Below, piece after piece: positions 47,001 to 58,246 of a DNA stretch of 64,000 nucleotides. The stretch is from Perkinsus chesapeaki (lineage: Eukaryota; Perkinsozoa; Perkinsida; Perkinsidae), in NCBI GenBank assembly GCA_013115145.1, contig JAAPAO010000029.1, positions 58,995 through 122,994 of the forward strand, written 5' to 3'. Below the pieces are notes generated by a model, which searched no databases, was not told where the DNA came from, and saw only the letters and a program-made list of their open reading frames with translations. Positions within the stretch are counted from its first letter, which is position 1. Every line of letters starts with the position of its first letter. A program made the position numbers and the translations under genes.

Positions 47001-49161
47001 ATGGGAAATGCCTTGTCGACACTTCCGTGCGGGAAAAAGAGTTTTGACGCCGGACCTGACCAATTCAACCTCATTTTATCCCTCTCCGCGGACAGAACCC
47101 TGGACGACCAAGGGGGGCTCGCGTACCGTAATGACAGGTAAAACCCGCTTGTACGCGTGACAAGGAAACTGCCGTGACTCAGCGTAAATCCTCACCCGGT
47201 TTGGTCGGTTTCGGTGACGTCAGACGGTTTACAGCTAGCAGCCGCCTGTGCTGACAATCGTATACATTTATGGTGTTTGGTTTCATTTCAAATACTCATA
47301 TCACTCGGAGGGCACGGCGACGTTATTTGGGAGGTAAATGTACCCTGCGGGATTCGAACTCGGATCGTTCGATGGATCGTTGTTCAGGTTGCGTACTCAC
47401 CCAATGACGAGTTTCTCCTGTCTTGCTCCGCTGACGGCACATGCAGGCTTTGGGAGGTGGCAACGGGCTTCCCAATGGCTGTTGTTCGAGGCCACAGCAA
47501 TTGGGTGTGGGCGATAACGTGGAGCGGTAAGCGTATGTCCCGGGTTCGAACCTCGGCTAAGACATCTTTTCAGGAGACTCGCGCTACTTCGCTACAGGAG
47601 GCACCGATAGTCGAATATGCGTCTGGGACAGGCAGCACACTGGTCAGCCGTGACGCCGATTCGCGTCGCAATGAATCCGCGTGATTCAGGGATGCCTCTG
47701 GCATCGTGGCTGGGCCACGTGAAGTCCGTGTCGAGCCTAAGCTTCTCTGCACGAGATGCGAGCCGGTTAGTCAGTGTTTCGAATGACTCCACGGTGAGCC
47801 TTACTTGAAAATTTATTTCAGAGTCCTCTTTCAACTTTTGTAATTGCTTCGCATTCCCCCTACTGATCCCCAATCAGATCGCTGTATGGGATTCGCTTAC
47901 GGGACATCTGCGCTGCCGTTTGGGTGGACATGTTGGAAATATCTCCTGTGTCGAGGTGAGCTACTTACTCTACCATCTACCTCTGCAACGCGTTCGGTTC
48001 GGACAGAACCATGCCACACTTTGGCGCGTTATCATCTTCGCATGAAGAGCGTTGTCGTCAGGTTTGCCCTATGAACGACAATCTCATAGCCACTGCGGGA
48101 GAGGACTGCTCTGTTCGCCTATGGTACGACATTTCCTCCTCTGCAGTGTAAATCAATCAGATAGGTCATTGCGAGATCTGTCAGTCGAGGACGCACACAG
48201 CAGTCGGACCTCCGACTGGGGCTTTGGCCTACAACACCACCTGCTGAAAGGTGTTTGCTTTGACGAGGACCGAAACATATTTATCCATTTCACAGGCCAT
48301 ACTGAGGCTGTTAATTGTCTCCAATTCACGAACGATGGGCGCCTCCTAGCAAGCGGGGGAGCTGACACTACCATAAGGATCTGGCACGTTAGCGCCAAAC
48401 TGCCCAGTCTTGCCTACAAGGTAGCCACAACGCCTGTGCTTGGCAACTTTGCGTGTGGTAGCCTGTGGGCCATGTTGTCCAGCATTCCGGTTAAGCAAAT
48501 GCAAGTCAAGAATCAAACCCCCAGGAGAAATAGAGCTTGAAGGTTTTCATCCCCCCTGGGAACGCAGGCGTGAGAGTTGTAGAAACTTTCTGAGTTAGTT
48601 GTCAGCGCACACGAAAGGACGGTTTTTCGCATCACGTAGTTAGAGAACAGAACAAAGTTTATGCTTGGACTGGCAAAGAGGTTGTCCCTATTTAGTTTGT
48701 GGCGCACGAGTCGTGGGTAAGATCCCTCTGTTGGAAGCAGGACAGGACGATGCTCATTACAGCTTCAACAGACGGTCTCATAGCACTATGGTGGGATGCT
48801 ACTCTCACCATACTTATAGTGTTCCTTAAGGAATGTACCGCGTGAATATCACGCCCCGGGTGCGCGAGCACTGGCGTTGGATACATTTAAAGCCATACAG
48901 CAAGAGAAAAAGGTAGGTGGAGTGACGAGGAATCGAACCTGGGTCCAGTTCATTTGTGGCAGCCCGCTAAAGAGTCCGCTGCAGCGCCTGGCTTGGCGGA
49001 GAAGGCGAAAGATGGAGTTCTCAAGGTCGCGCATCGAGGTAAGATACGCGAACTTGTGATACGTCGCAGCTCTTCCATCAGCACGACGGAAGTTCTCTTT
49101 CTTGATACATAAGGCTATCGAAATGGGCCAGGGGGGCAACAACGCTGTGACCGAAAAGTAA
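47001..49161 (+). CDS. WD40-repeat protein with N-myristoylation motif
   Basis: Phase-matched exons: 47001-47137, 47183-47333, 47388-47526, 47574-47642, 47690-47793, 47878-47955, 48062-48123; later ones near 48146-48246, 48293-48420, 48740-48830, 48860-48912, 48963-49020, 49115-49161. The start MGNALSTLPCGKK is a typical N-myristoylation signal. Propeller blades follow: HPVWSVSVTSDGLQLAAACA with DNRIHLW, VAYSPNDEFLLSCSADGTCR with LWEV, GHSNWVWAITWSG with DSRYFATGGTDSRICVWD, GHVKSVSSLSFSARDASRLV, IAVWDSLTGHLRCRLGGHVG, NDNLIATAGEDCSVRL, GHTEAVNCLQFTNDGRLLAS with GGADTTIRIW, and TMLITASTDGLIALWWD. The C-terminus is Ala/Lys-rich. It is probably a membrane-tethered propeller scaffold with unknown partners. 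Three of its short introns carry T-arm-like hairpins. Confidence 0.82.
47347..47367 (-). other. tRNA T-arm-like segment in 54-nt intron 2 of the WD40 gene
   Basis: Intron 47334-47387. On the strand opposite to the gene it reads GAGTTCGAATCCCGC, a one-base variant of the B-box with loop TTCGAAT and a weaker stem. Confidence 0.65.
47540..47556 (+). other. tRNA T-arm-like hairpin in 47-nt intron 3 of the WD40 gene
   Basis: Intron 47527-47573. CCGGG-TTCGAAC-CTCGG forms five stem pairs (one G-U) around the canonical 7-nt T-loop, in gene-sense orientation. Confidence 0.8.
48926..48942 (-). other. tRNA T-arm-like hairpin in a 50-nt intron of the WD40 gene
   Basis: Intron 48913-48962. Antisense to the gene it reads CCAGGTTCGATTCCTCG, a perfect B-box with four of five stem pairs, followed by TCACTCC and A as in a tRNA acceptor end. 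Confidence 0.75.
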
Positions 49162-50100
49162 GAGCATAAATAGGTAACCCAGGCTGAATCACGTGTCTAC
49201 TATCAAAAACTTGCCATTTGGACGATCAACAATTATCTACAGTGGGATAAATGAAGACGTTGATGAGATAATGTGTACCTCAAGAGCGCTATTGGATTGT
49301 CTAAAATTGTTTGTTGGGGCCTCGTGATACTGCTTACCGTGTTACTGATCGCTGTGGGCATGCATCGATCGAGCCCTTTCTGGGGCGGTAGTTACAGAAA
49401 AATCCCTCTTTGAAAGATGAATACATTACAATCTTGGTTTCGTGAGGTTATAAAGTATGCATATATTTCTTAGTCCAGTTCGGGTCTATATTCTAACGTT
49501 GGTAGTGCGTGGCATACAGTATTATTCCGCCATGGACGATTATGCCCCCTATCACTGGGCCTCAATATCTTCGCGTTTTGTTCTGTCATGGTTGATCGAT
49601 TAAGCTGTGTCGCGCGTTTCCGGTATCCGACCGCAGACTTCTGACACTTGGGGTCGATGGTTAGTCACCAGCCGATGTATCCTGCTCTTTTGTATAGTGA
49701 ATTTATTGCAATATCATGGAAGGTACAAAGAAGATGACGAGGGAAGGAGCGAGCCGGAAAGCAGCGATGCCTCTGAGAGCCGATCTGATGCGGACTCGGC
49801 GCTAGTTGAGAATCTCACGAGCGAGCACCGAGCGGACTCCCGTTCGTCTGGAGAGGTGCAGAATATCAGTTGATGACTGCAGACTTTCTTGCACCGGCAT
49901 GAAGCATATCGATGTTCCAATATTAGTGAAGATTCTTGTTGAGTGAGTCTTACAGTAAACCTGTGAAATCAGACAGGGTTGAGGAACCTGAAGTGACCGA
50001 CCCGGCCGAGACTCTTTTGTACAAAGTAAGGAGAGGCAATGTCAACTGGGAATCACTCCGAATCGAGTACGTGATCGCTGGGACTAGATCCGTTTAAAGG
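49162..50100 (+). CDS. Possible acidic-protein exons, model unresolved
   Basis: Two + strand stretches look coding. About 49720-49873 encodes a Ser/Glu/Asp-rich run (EDDEGRSEPESSDASESRSD) ending GEVQNIS. About 49979-50095 encodes EEPEVTDPAETLLYKVRRGN then VNWESLRIE. I could not join them in phase, and no domain is recognised. The first 450 bases hold nothing I can support. Confidence 0.3.
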
Positions 50101-50621
50101 CGTGGGATAAGTAACTTGCACATCAACTTACAATCAGGGACCTCATTGAGAACCCAGATTTCTTCTGCTTGCAGTTCTTGGGGTTGAGTGATGCAATCTC
50201 TATCATTAAGGGCTATTTTTAACGCTCTCGAAAGTTGCACATAGTATGGATATTCTAACCAAGCTATTTCTGGAGTAGGGTTATGAAGTCAGATATAAAT
50301 AGTCAACAATAAATACACGTAATCTCAACCTGTCCCCCCCTCTCAGTTAACTATCTCCACGCGTGTTGTGGTATACAGCCGTAACTTACCGTGACACTCT
50401 TTTCGGTGACAACCGCAATAAGTGACCCTTTTCGCTCCTGGCTGGCAAGTTAATTCAACATTGTTATCTATCCCACTAACTTATCGGCAACAAAAAATGT
50501 CAGTACTGCTATTCCTAATATCCGTCTCTATGGTCGACAGGTCGCTGCGCTACAACATGCTCTATCACACCTAATTGTGTATCTTCCCATTGTATGGATT
50601 TAAAACTCCCCGCTGTATGCC

Positions 50622-50879
50622 ATGGTATTATTGTTCGACCTGATGGTTCCCTCTGTTCAGCTGATGATGGTCCTGCAAGCCGTCACAGCTACAGGCTCAT
50701 CACTACAGCTGAGCTGTAGGGATGAACCTGCACCGTGTGATAAGCTTCTCCCTCCCGAGCCTTTTACTACAACACCAACGGTAACCACTAATTCTGTAAC
50801 AACTGAAGTTAGTACGTATAGTACAACAACCTCTACGTCAAGTAGAGCTCTACGTATAGGTTTATTTAATAAATTATAA
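50622..50879 (+). CDS. Thr/Ser-rich frame, possible mucin-like fragment
   Basis: An 85-residue open frame with two Cys (LSCRDEPAPCDKLLPPEP) then a Thr-rich tail (FTTTPTVTTNSVTTEVSTYS), ending at TAA. The N-terminal part may be intron. The Thr/Ser tail could be O-glycosylated if secreted, but no signal peptide is evident. Confidence 0.25.
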   Translation: MVLLFDLMVPSVQLMMVLQAVTATGSSLQLSCRDEPAPCDKLLPPEPFTTTPTVTTNSVTTEVSTYSTTTSTSSRALRIGLFNKL

Positions 50880-52465
50880 CACAATCTAGTCACACCAGAC
50901 CCCCTTCATGGGGACCCATGCATGGTAGTTATCTTATGGCAATGTCTCGTGACATCAGTGCCTTCCAATCTGAACATATACACCTGCACCCAATTCACAA
51001 TGCCTTGACTTAGAAATGACCTTAGAAATCGGTCGAAGTACGGAGGCGTTGTTTCGCGAAGATGGTTTGCAAATGTGCCGAGCGAATGAGCAAGCGACAT
51101 CCTTCATGCTACACCGTCCCTTGTTTTTATAACTCAAGGAGTCCTAGATTAGCTCATGTAGGCTGATCCTATGATTTTACTTCGCAGCATCTTGTGGCTC
51201 CAAACAGAGTTTTCCCGGTGACAAATCTCACACTGAATCTCATCGGGGATGTTTGGTTACTGATTTGGAAATGGGATAAATAACGACTAATGCGAGCACA
51301 GATATCGGCATAACGCCTACAGCTACCCGAACTATGAATGCCCTCGCAGTGTTCTTATACACACAGGCGCATCGCCCAACCTAACCGCAGAGCGGCCGTG
51401 GAGCGGCGCAGTGCGCCTGTGGTCCAAGGCGGGTCTCGGATGAATGAGTCTTGATGCACGTCAGAATACAGAATAAGCAGGGCGCATATACGGATCCAAA
51501 ATTCCCAGTCAATGGAATCCCGAAGAGTTTCCCTACATTGACATTGCGGGAATCATATGAAAGTTGATCAGTAATTCGAAGTCCAGTTGATTAGTAGTTT
51601 GACTCGACGATGCGCATAATTTAATATCCCCACGGCGTGGGACCCCCGCCAGAGTGGTCGCACTGTTTCCCAGTGTATTAACAGTTTGAGTTGGCCGGGC
51701 TATCATCAACCTACGTGAACGAGCTTTTAAGTTCGTCATAGGGAATTAATAATGGCCATGTTCCGCGAATCCCGAATATTTCGTCAAAGTTTTATGAATT
51801 CAAGCAACCCAACACTATCCTCCTTAAGTGCTAATGAGTCCTCCAAGTCCTTAATGCTCGTTATGAACTCGCTTTAATAGCCCATGGGATGGGCCTCATG
51901 CTGGGCACAGCTCAGCCTTACTGGGCAGGCCAGCGGAGCAATGCTTTGCCTACTCTGCTCTCAGATCAGGACGGTGTATGATTCACGCAATGTTAATGTA
52001 GAGAACCTCTTCATGATTCCATTGACTGGGACTTTCGGACCCGTATATGCGCCCCGCTCTTATTCTGTATGACGTTACCACGGTAGTTTTGATGTATATA
52101 GTATTAACTAACGACGTGATCAGCGGCCACGAATTTGTCGTGGCGCTGCACCACTGGTGCACTCGTCTGGGGAGCAGCCGGCTGTTGCGCCACAGCTCTG
52201 CGCCTGCTGTCTCCTACTTCCCCTTCTATTTGTTGAAGACCTCGAGATAGAGAGTTTGACTCCAATAATCTTAAAGACCGCGCTGAATCATCAGTGGTCT
52301 CGCAGCGAGACTCTCGCTTTTGTTGTTATCAACGCCAAGTCACAACGAATTGTCCCCGTGACGTGGTTCGGCCACGGTTGCATGCGTGCGAAAAATTTGT
52401 AATCTCAAGAATACGGATACACGTTCACCGGAGTCCAAGCACAACCTGACTAAAGACATTGGGGA
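50880..52465. other. Gene-poor flank of the retroelement
   Basis: About 1.6 kb with only short frames on both strands and no motif. It may contain old decayed sequence. Confidence 0.35.
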
Positions 52466-52734
52466 GAGCGCTGGTCGTGCCTGCGCCTTAGCTTTGCGTG
52501 TTCCCCGCGTGAGCGCAGAGCTAGGCGGAGAAGCGACACCACCACATTTAACGTATAACCGTGTCGACGATCATCGTGGTCAACTTGTTGGGTCAGTTTA
52601 CTCGGGCCATACGACCGTATGCGGAGACAGCTCGTGTGTCCGCGCTGTGCGCGGCTAGTGAGTGCTGCAATGCGCGGTCAGAGGTGACAACGGGATAGTC
52701 ACCCCTTTTTCAGTGATTTTAAGTTTTAATCATT

Positions 52735-54140
52735 ATGGTCAACAGTCGCCCCCGTCGCAACAGCTCATCAACTTCGTCCCCGACTTCTCCTTCAGACGCC
52801 CCTGTCGACTCGAGTATAGCTACGCCCCCTGCAACCACTAGCAACGAAGCCGAGAACACTCAACCACAAGGCCAAAATCCTCCACACACAAGTGGCGAAG
52901 CCCGTGTACCTGCGCCCCCTTCGCAAGAAACCAGCGTGCCCACCCAAGACAACACCACGTTTATACTACCAGTTGCCCCCGAGAACGGCCCCCCACGCAC
53001 CCGGTCGACGCCGCAACAGCCCTGTCTGCACCACCCAATTTACCCGAAGATCTTCTCCACCTCTGTGCTGGTTTGGATCATATTGCATCCGGAACCGCCT
53101 TAGCCGCCCTATCTAACGTAGGGATCACGAATCCCGAGGCTCTAGGCTCCATCAGCAGCAACGAGACCATCAAGGATGCGCTGGCTCGTGATCTGGATCT
53201 AAAAGCGCAGGTCGTCTTCAACATCATGTGTAGCAGAGCTATTTCCGACCGAACCACCCCCAAGCCACCTCCAAGTAGCTCCGAGTCGGAGCCTCCGACG
53301 ACTCGATCAACGTCAAGACCCTACTCGAAGCTTTCTACAAGCACAACGGAATAACCCCGGCCCCATCAACAATGACTTCTAAGACCAACCTGCTTCAGAA
53401 ACTACGACGCCCAGAACAAGCCATCGCCGCCGACCTGAACGAATTCCCACCAAGACGTGACATCCCCAGCAACAAGACGGTCGAGAATACCAGAACATTT
53501 ACTCTAACCAATCAGGGACAGCTGGTGGCGCAGGAGAACAACTCGAAACGTAAGATCACCGGCTTCATCCCCGGGCTGCCTCTTCCGTTGGGGCACTTCG
53601 TGTTCTTTACTCCACCCTTCAGTAGCAGATGGTACCTTCTCCTCGACCGGTTTTTCTCTCTACGATGTGCACGTCTACTGGAGAAGGCTACTGGACTTCC
53701 TCCCAGCCCTCGGAGCACAAGGCCTCATCAACTACGATGCACAGTATCGGTGCTCTATTGCTCAATACGTCACCACGGGCACGTTCTCAATAAGCCACAT
53801 GCTGAGAGAAGACGTACTACCAGCGGTAATGAGCTCTGCCCTAGCCAAAGCCTCTGTGGAAGCTTCTCGTGACTCTGGGAAAGTCATCCAGAACCACCAC
53901 CTCAACGAGACCACTACTACTGCTGTTCAGTCCGGTTCTCGCCGTAACCCTCAAGAACCCAGGAGAACAGATCTGTGCCGACATTTTCTTCGAGGGTCCT
54001 GCCACTTCGGAGACGACTGTCGTTTCAGTCATAGCCCGCCAACATCCACTGCAAGATCAATGTCGAGTCGGGGCAGTTTCTTTAGCGATAATCGGGGACC
54101 CGCGAAGCGGCCGAGAGGTACGTCCCCTAATAAATCGTGA
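52735..54140 (+). pseudogene. DIRS gag-like protein with C-terminal CCCH zinc finger, frameshifted
   Basis: The reading passes through three + strand frames. Frame 1 has a Pro/Ser/Thr-rich N-terminus from ATG 52735. The next has LHLCAGLDHIASGTALAALS and IKDALARDLDLKAQVVFNIM. A third continues with VKTLLEAFYKHNG and KRKITGFIPGLPLPLG. The last, from about 53625, has VYWRRLLDFLPALGAQGLIN then YDAQYRCS, the conserved YDxxFR-like motif of DIRS gag proteins. Breaks lie near 53015, 53270 and 53620. The C-terminus carries a CCCH finger, CRHFLRGSCHFGDDCRFSH (C-x7-C-x5-C-x3-H), and a basic Ser/Arg tail. The finger would bind nucleic acid in the particle. It closely resembles finger 1 of the cellular CCCH gene at 45.5 kb. 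Codons are markedly GC-ending compared with the pol part. Confidence 0.7.
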
Positions 54141-54154
54141 AGGAGTTAATTGAA

Positions 54155-54262
54155 TCAGTCAGTCAGTCAGTTAGTCAGTCAGTTAGTCAGTCAGTCAGTG
54201 AGTCAGTTAGTAAGTCAGTGAGTTAGTCAGTTAGTTAGTCAGTTGTTAGTGAGTCAGTGTAT
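54155..54262. repeat. Imperfect GTCA/GTTA tetranucleotide microsatellite
   Basis: About 26 tandem tetranucleotides, mostly cagt with tagt variants, between gag and reverse transcriptase of the retroelement. Confidence 0.92.
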
Positions 54263-54376
54263 GGGTGAACATTTTATTTTAAAAGATAGTAGGTGAGTCT
54301 ATCACGCTGTTAGCGTAGTGTAAGCGTGTCTATACTGGCGACGTTAGTGTACTCTTTCCATTATCTGCATTAAAGT

Positions 54377-56450
54377 TTGATGATTAAACGAAGTTATCGA
54401 ACTAAAACATTTGTTTTGTGTTGCTCAGATGATATAAGTAACTCGCTACCTGCAACTAGCCGCCCTTATCAAGATGGCACCGGCATAACTTCAAGCCTCC
54501 CGCCCTTGAATCGTCCTTTTCAAAATGGGTCGATCGATTCTGAAGCAGTAACATTTGCCGGTTTCCTTGATGAAGTGGAGAAGAAGTTTCATCTGGAACA
54601 AATCCTAGAATCATCCATTTCGGGCACCGGAGAAATATCCGCAGAATCGATCCCCAAAGTTGAAGATTGCTTCAATCAAGCATCATTCGAGTTATTATCA
54701 TTGCTGCATGAACATTTTGGTGTAGCAACAGCTACGGCAAGAGTAGGAGGTCCACTTAGACCAGATGTTATCAGATTCCTGTCCTCTCTCTTTGACTCCA
54801 ATGCTGACCCTACACTACCGGACGACATAAACTCGGGCGTGAATCTTGGCTTCGAAGAACCACTCCAACCTTCGGGTGTCTTTCCTCCTGTGTCTCAACC
54901 TTCGACACAGCAGCATTCATATCTTTTGGCAAGTAGGGGTCCTGGTCCGAGGACAAACTATGTCAGTGCTAGAGACGCGGAAGAAGCTGTACAGAGAGTC
55001 ATAGACGAAGAGCTTAAGTTGGGAAGAGTCCGAGTTCTTACTAAAAATGAGGCTAGCGATTCGGCTCGCTATTTCTCTAAACTAGCAGCAATTCCAAAGT
55101 CTGGTTCTGCTAATTCATACAGATTAGTCGAAGATTTTAAAGAGTCTTCTGCCAATGCAAGAATTACACCAGTGGAGCACACAACTCACCCCTCACTTGA
55201 GGACATTAGGGCATTGGTGCAACGACTACTTCTAGATGAAGACGGCAACAAAAAAGATTACGTCGGGAGTATTACGGATATAAAAGGTGCTTACAGGCAT
55301 CTTCATTTACGTCCCTCATCACGGAAGTTTTGTTGCTTCTCTGTCAACGGGTGTGACTATGAGAATCTTGCAGTGCCTTTTGGGGTTTGTTCGGCAGGTT
55401 GGGCTTTCTGCCGTTTATCTAGCAAGGTCCAACGGATTGACCACGCATTAGCTGATCTGTTAATATCGCTAATGGGTGCCCGTGACTTAGCTCGTGGTTG
55501 GGTTTATATTGATGATGCAGCTTGGCTTTTTCCACGGTCAAAAGCATTTCCTTTGGCTGTTCGCCTTCTGTTGCTATTGCCTCTGATGGGTATTTCAGTA
55601 TCTTGGCCTAAGTTTCGTCTAGGTGTTCAAACGTTAAGATTCATTGGGTTCGACCTCGTTCTCTCTGGTGAGTGTCCTTTAATTCGTCTCCCTGCCGATA
55701 AACTTGGTATTGTCATAAACAGTTTGCATTCACTATTGGATCACAATCGACCTAAGATCCGTCTTGTCGATTTAGAGCCTTTAGCAGGCAGATTGAATCG
55801 TGTTTGTATGATATGCCCTTTTATCTGATAAATCAAATCTCAAAGTGGCCTTAGAATGGTGGTTACGAACGTTGGACCCAACGGGTTCTTCCTTTTTGCT
55901 CGAGTCAGCCATCCTCAAGCCCTCCTTCTCAGAATCAGTAGTCATGGTATCAGATGCATCAACTTGGGCTTTGGGTGGTTGGTTTTCTCATGGCAACTCT
56001 TCGAAGTGGTTCCAAGTTAGATTACATAATGGTGATAATATGAATGGCTGGCAACAATTACTGGAGGATCCGAATCATCCTACATGCAATGATATGGTTT
56101 TACTCGAAACATTAGCAGCTGCACTGTCACTACAGTTAGCGTTGAAAGAGTTTGGCCAGAGTGCATCTCGCCGAGTATTATTCCACCTCTATACGGATAG
56201 CACAGGAGCTATATCTTGTTTTCGCAAGTTTCGCTCTAAATCTGAAAGAGTGAATCATGTCCTCCAAGCTATTGTTAATAGTTTAGCACAAGTTTGCTAC
56301 TCGTTTGAAGTAGATTATATTCAATCATCTAATAATGTGATAGCTGATTCCATTAGTCGATTAGCAGACCCCAGTGCGATTGTTCCTGCTTCTTGGTGCC
56401 AAGTTGATGCAAGTTTGACTGAGCTGATTCCCTTCAATGCGAGTTCGTAG
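54377..56450 (+). pseudogene. DIRS reverse transcriptase - RNase H, one break
   Basis: 54377-55828 encodes the reverse transcriptase: SYRLVEDFKESSANARI, SITDIKGAYRHLHLRPSSRK, NLAVPFGVCSAGWAFCRLSS and the catalytic WVYIDDAAWLF, followed by the thumb-like LRFIGFDLVLSGE and LEPLAGRLNRV. The frame then stops at 55826-55828, and the protein resumes in another frame at about 55820 as LKVALEWWLRTLDP. This implies a small deletion or frameshift. The RNase H domain (to 56450) keeps its acidic residues in VMVSDASTWALGGWF, LLETLAAALSLQL, LYTDSTGAI and VIADSISRL. The long N-terminal region before the RT core (about 150 residues) has no recognised domain. Confidence 0.82.
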
Positions 56451-56566
56451 TTGTGTACTCTTTATCTTATTTCTACTTCTTCTGTGTTTCTTTTGTAGCG
56501 TTGCTCACTAGTAATTAATACATACTTCTCATTTTTCTTTTTTTAGGTATTAAAACAACTCCTTGT

Positions 56567-57721
56567 ATGAGTGATAAGCGAAATGAAGCACTACAGTCAA
56601 TCCAATCAAGCAGCCAACCTCAATTGGCTTCTTGGGTTTGGCATTTTATACAAGATGGGCATGCGGCTACTACGAAGAGTCAATATGACTCCATAGAAAC
56701 TTTTTATAAAAGTGTGGTCAGTTCCGCTATTGATCCATTCCCGGCATCTGGTTTATCGCTGGCACTGTTTGCATATGCAATGGTTCGAGCTGATTATAAA
56801 TTCAGCACAGTGTCGTCCTATTTATCAGCAATTGTATCAAGAAATAAGTTGTACGGTTTCTTCATGTCCCCAGCTGATACTTATCTGGTGCAGATGGCAC
56901 GCAAGTCAGCTTCAAAATTATGTAATCACTCAGTTGACCAGAAGGAACCTTTAACCCGGAACCAAGCTTTGCAACTGGGTTGCTTAGACCCACTTGGTGG
57001 TGATGTTATTATTACAGCATGCTTGACGGGCATTTTCGGTTTATTGCGCGGCGATGAGATCATTAATTTAAATTTCAGTGATCTCGAGTTTTGTACTCGC
57101 ATGGGAAGGCAAGTGGCAAAGCTGTTGGTACGAGTCTCCAAAACCGATCAAGCTGCTGTAGGCGAAGCTGTTCTAATTTCTTGTGTTAATGGTACCCCTG
57201 GTGCAGCCACTTGTCAATCTTGTTGTGCATATCATCGTCTACGGTTGATTGGCACTGTCCCTAGACCGGGAGAAGTACGGTACTTTGGTAACCATTGTTT
57301 GCTTTCAACAATGCCCGCTTGACTATAAGATATTTTTATGCGCGAGTTTCGCCATTTGCTAACGCGTCTCAACCCCCCGGTTGATGACTTGGGGATCTAT
57401 GGGCTCCACTCGCTCAGACGCACTGGTGCGACTTTGTGTTACGTTAACGCCGTTCGGGACCACACCATTAAGGAACAGGGTCGCTGGTCTAGTGACTGTG
57501 TCTACCAGTATCTTGTGGGAGCTTCCCTGGGTGATCGAGTTGAGTTGGCTGAGGCAATGATGCGGCCTCCTCATAGAGTTCTTTTGTCTTTCGTTCCCCT
57601 CTTCGGAAGGCGGCCATTTATTCTGAGTAATCTGACCCTTCTTCGTTTTGAGTTAATATCTCCAGCTTTGGGCGGTTCGGTGCTTGCTCGGCGAGCGGCC
57701 TGCTCGAGTGTCTCCTTCTGA
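56567..57721 (+). pseudogene. DIRS tyrosine recombinase, interrupted by in-frame stops
   Basis: 56567-57322 encodes the N-terminal SAM-like helices (SSYLSAIVSRNKLYGFF) and the first catalytic Arg in GIFGLLRGDEIINL, then the beta-hairpin LLVRVSKTDQAAV with its Lys. TGA at 57320 and TAA at 57326 interrupt it. The same frame reopens with MREFRHLLTRLNPP and contains the rest of the active site: GLHSLRRTGATL (H-x-x-R), QGRWSSDCVYQYLVG (W and the nucleophilic Tyr). All catalytic residues are therefore still present. The gap 56451-56566 before the ORF ends in a polypyrimidine tract and TTTAG, so this ORF may be expressed by splicing. Confidence 0.82.
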
Positions 57722-58246
57722 GCGCTGGGTGTGCGCGGATTGGAGCGATGTGCCGAGCTTCCGCTGGTAGTGTGCGCCCGCGGCGCCCGGCACATTTGGG
57801 CCGTGTGACAGCTGTCGCTGTTGGCGCGCCCCCGCGCCCCACCGCTCGGGAGGAAGGGTAGAGAGTAAACTGGAACACCACCTGATACGCTCACGTGCGA
57901 CCACGTCATATGCTAGCCTGACTGACCAGTCTCCCCCACGTCATCCCGCTCGAGTGACCAGGCACTCCAGTTATCAACCAAGTCAAGATAGAACCAAGCC
58001 AATTGTTTCACTTCCAAAGGTATCCAGAGCACTGGTCGTGCCTAGGCCTTAGCTCTGCGTGTTCCCCCTGCCTGCTCCCTTGGGAGGGTGTTTTTTTCTT
58101 TTTTTCTTTTCTGTTATATATCCCATTTTTGCACAATAGAGGAGCGGTGCCTGCGACATCCTTAGATCCAAACAATCCTTCGAACCAAAGCAGGGCGACG
58201 CATGCGTGCGTGACCTTCTAAGTGTACGCACACGTAAGCAAGTTGT

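Larger units (their letters stand above)
52466..58067 (+). mobile_element. DIRS/PAT-type tyrosine-recombinase retrotransposon, broken
   Basis: Order on the + strand: gag-like ORF with CCCH finger (52735-54140), (GTCA)n tract, reverse transcriptase, RNase H (54377-56450), tyrosine recombinase (56567-57721). Near each end lies a 41-bp direct repeat, 52466-52506 and 58027-58067 (GAGCGCTGGTCGTGCC / GAGCACTGGTCGTGCC, 37 of 41 identical). This fits the split direct repeats of PAT/Ngaro-type elements better than inverted DIRS-1 ends. True outer borders are not certain. Several frameshifts and stops mean this copy cannot express intact proteins. Such elements replicate through a circular DNA that the recombinase integrates, so no integrase and normally no target duplication. 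Confidence 0.8.

Noticed and set aside
52380-52390. gcatgcgtgcg shared with 58200-58210 as a possible element border
   Set aside because: Short alternating purine-pyrimidine sequence, and its order relative to the 41-bp repeats is inconsistent between the two ends.
57571-57909. 112-residue open frame on the - strand at the retroelement 3' end
   Set aside because: Antisense to the recombinase C-terminus and GC-rich flank. No motif.
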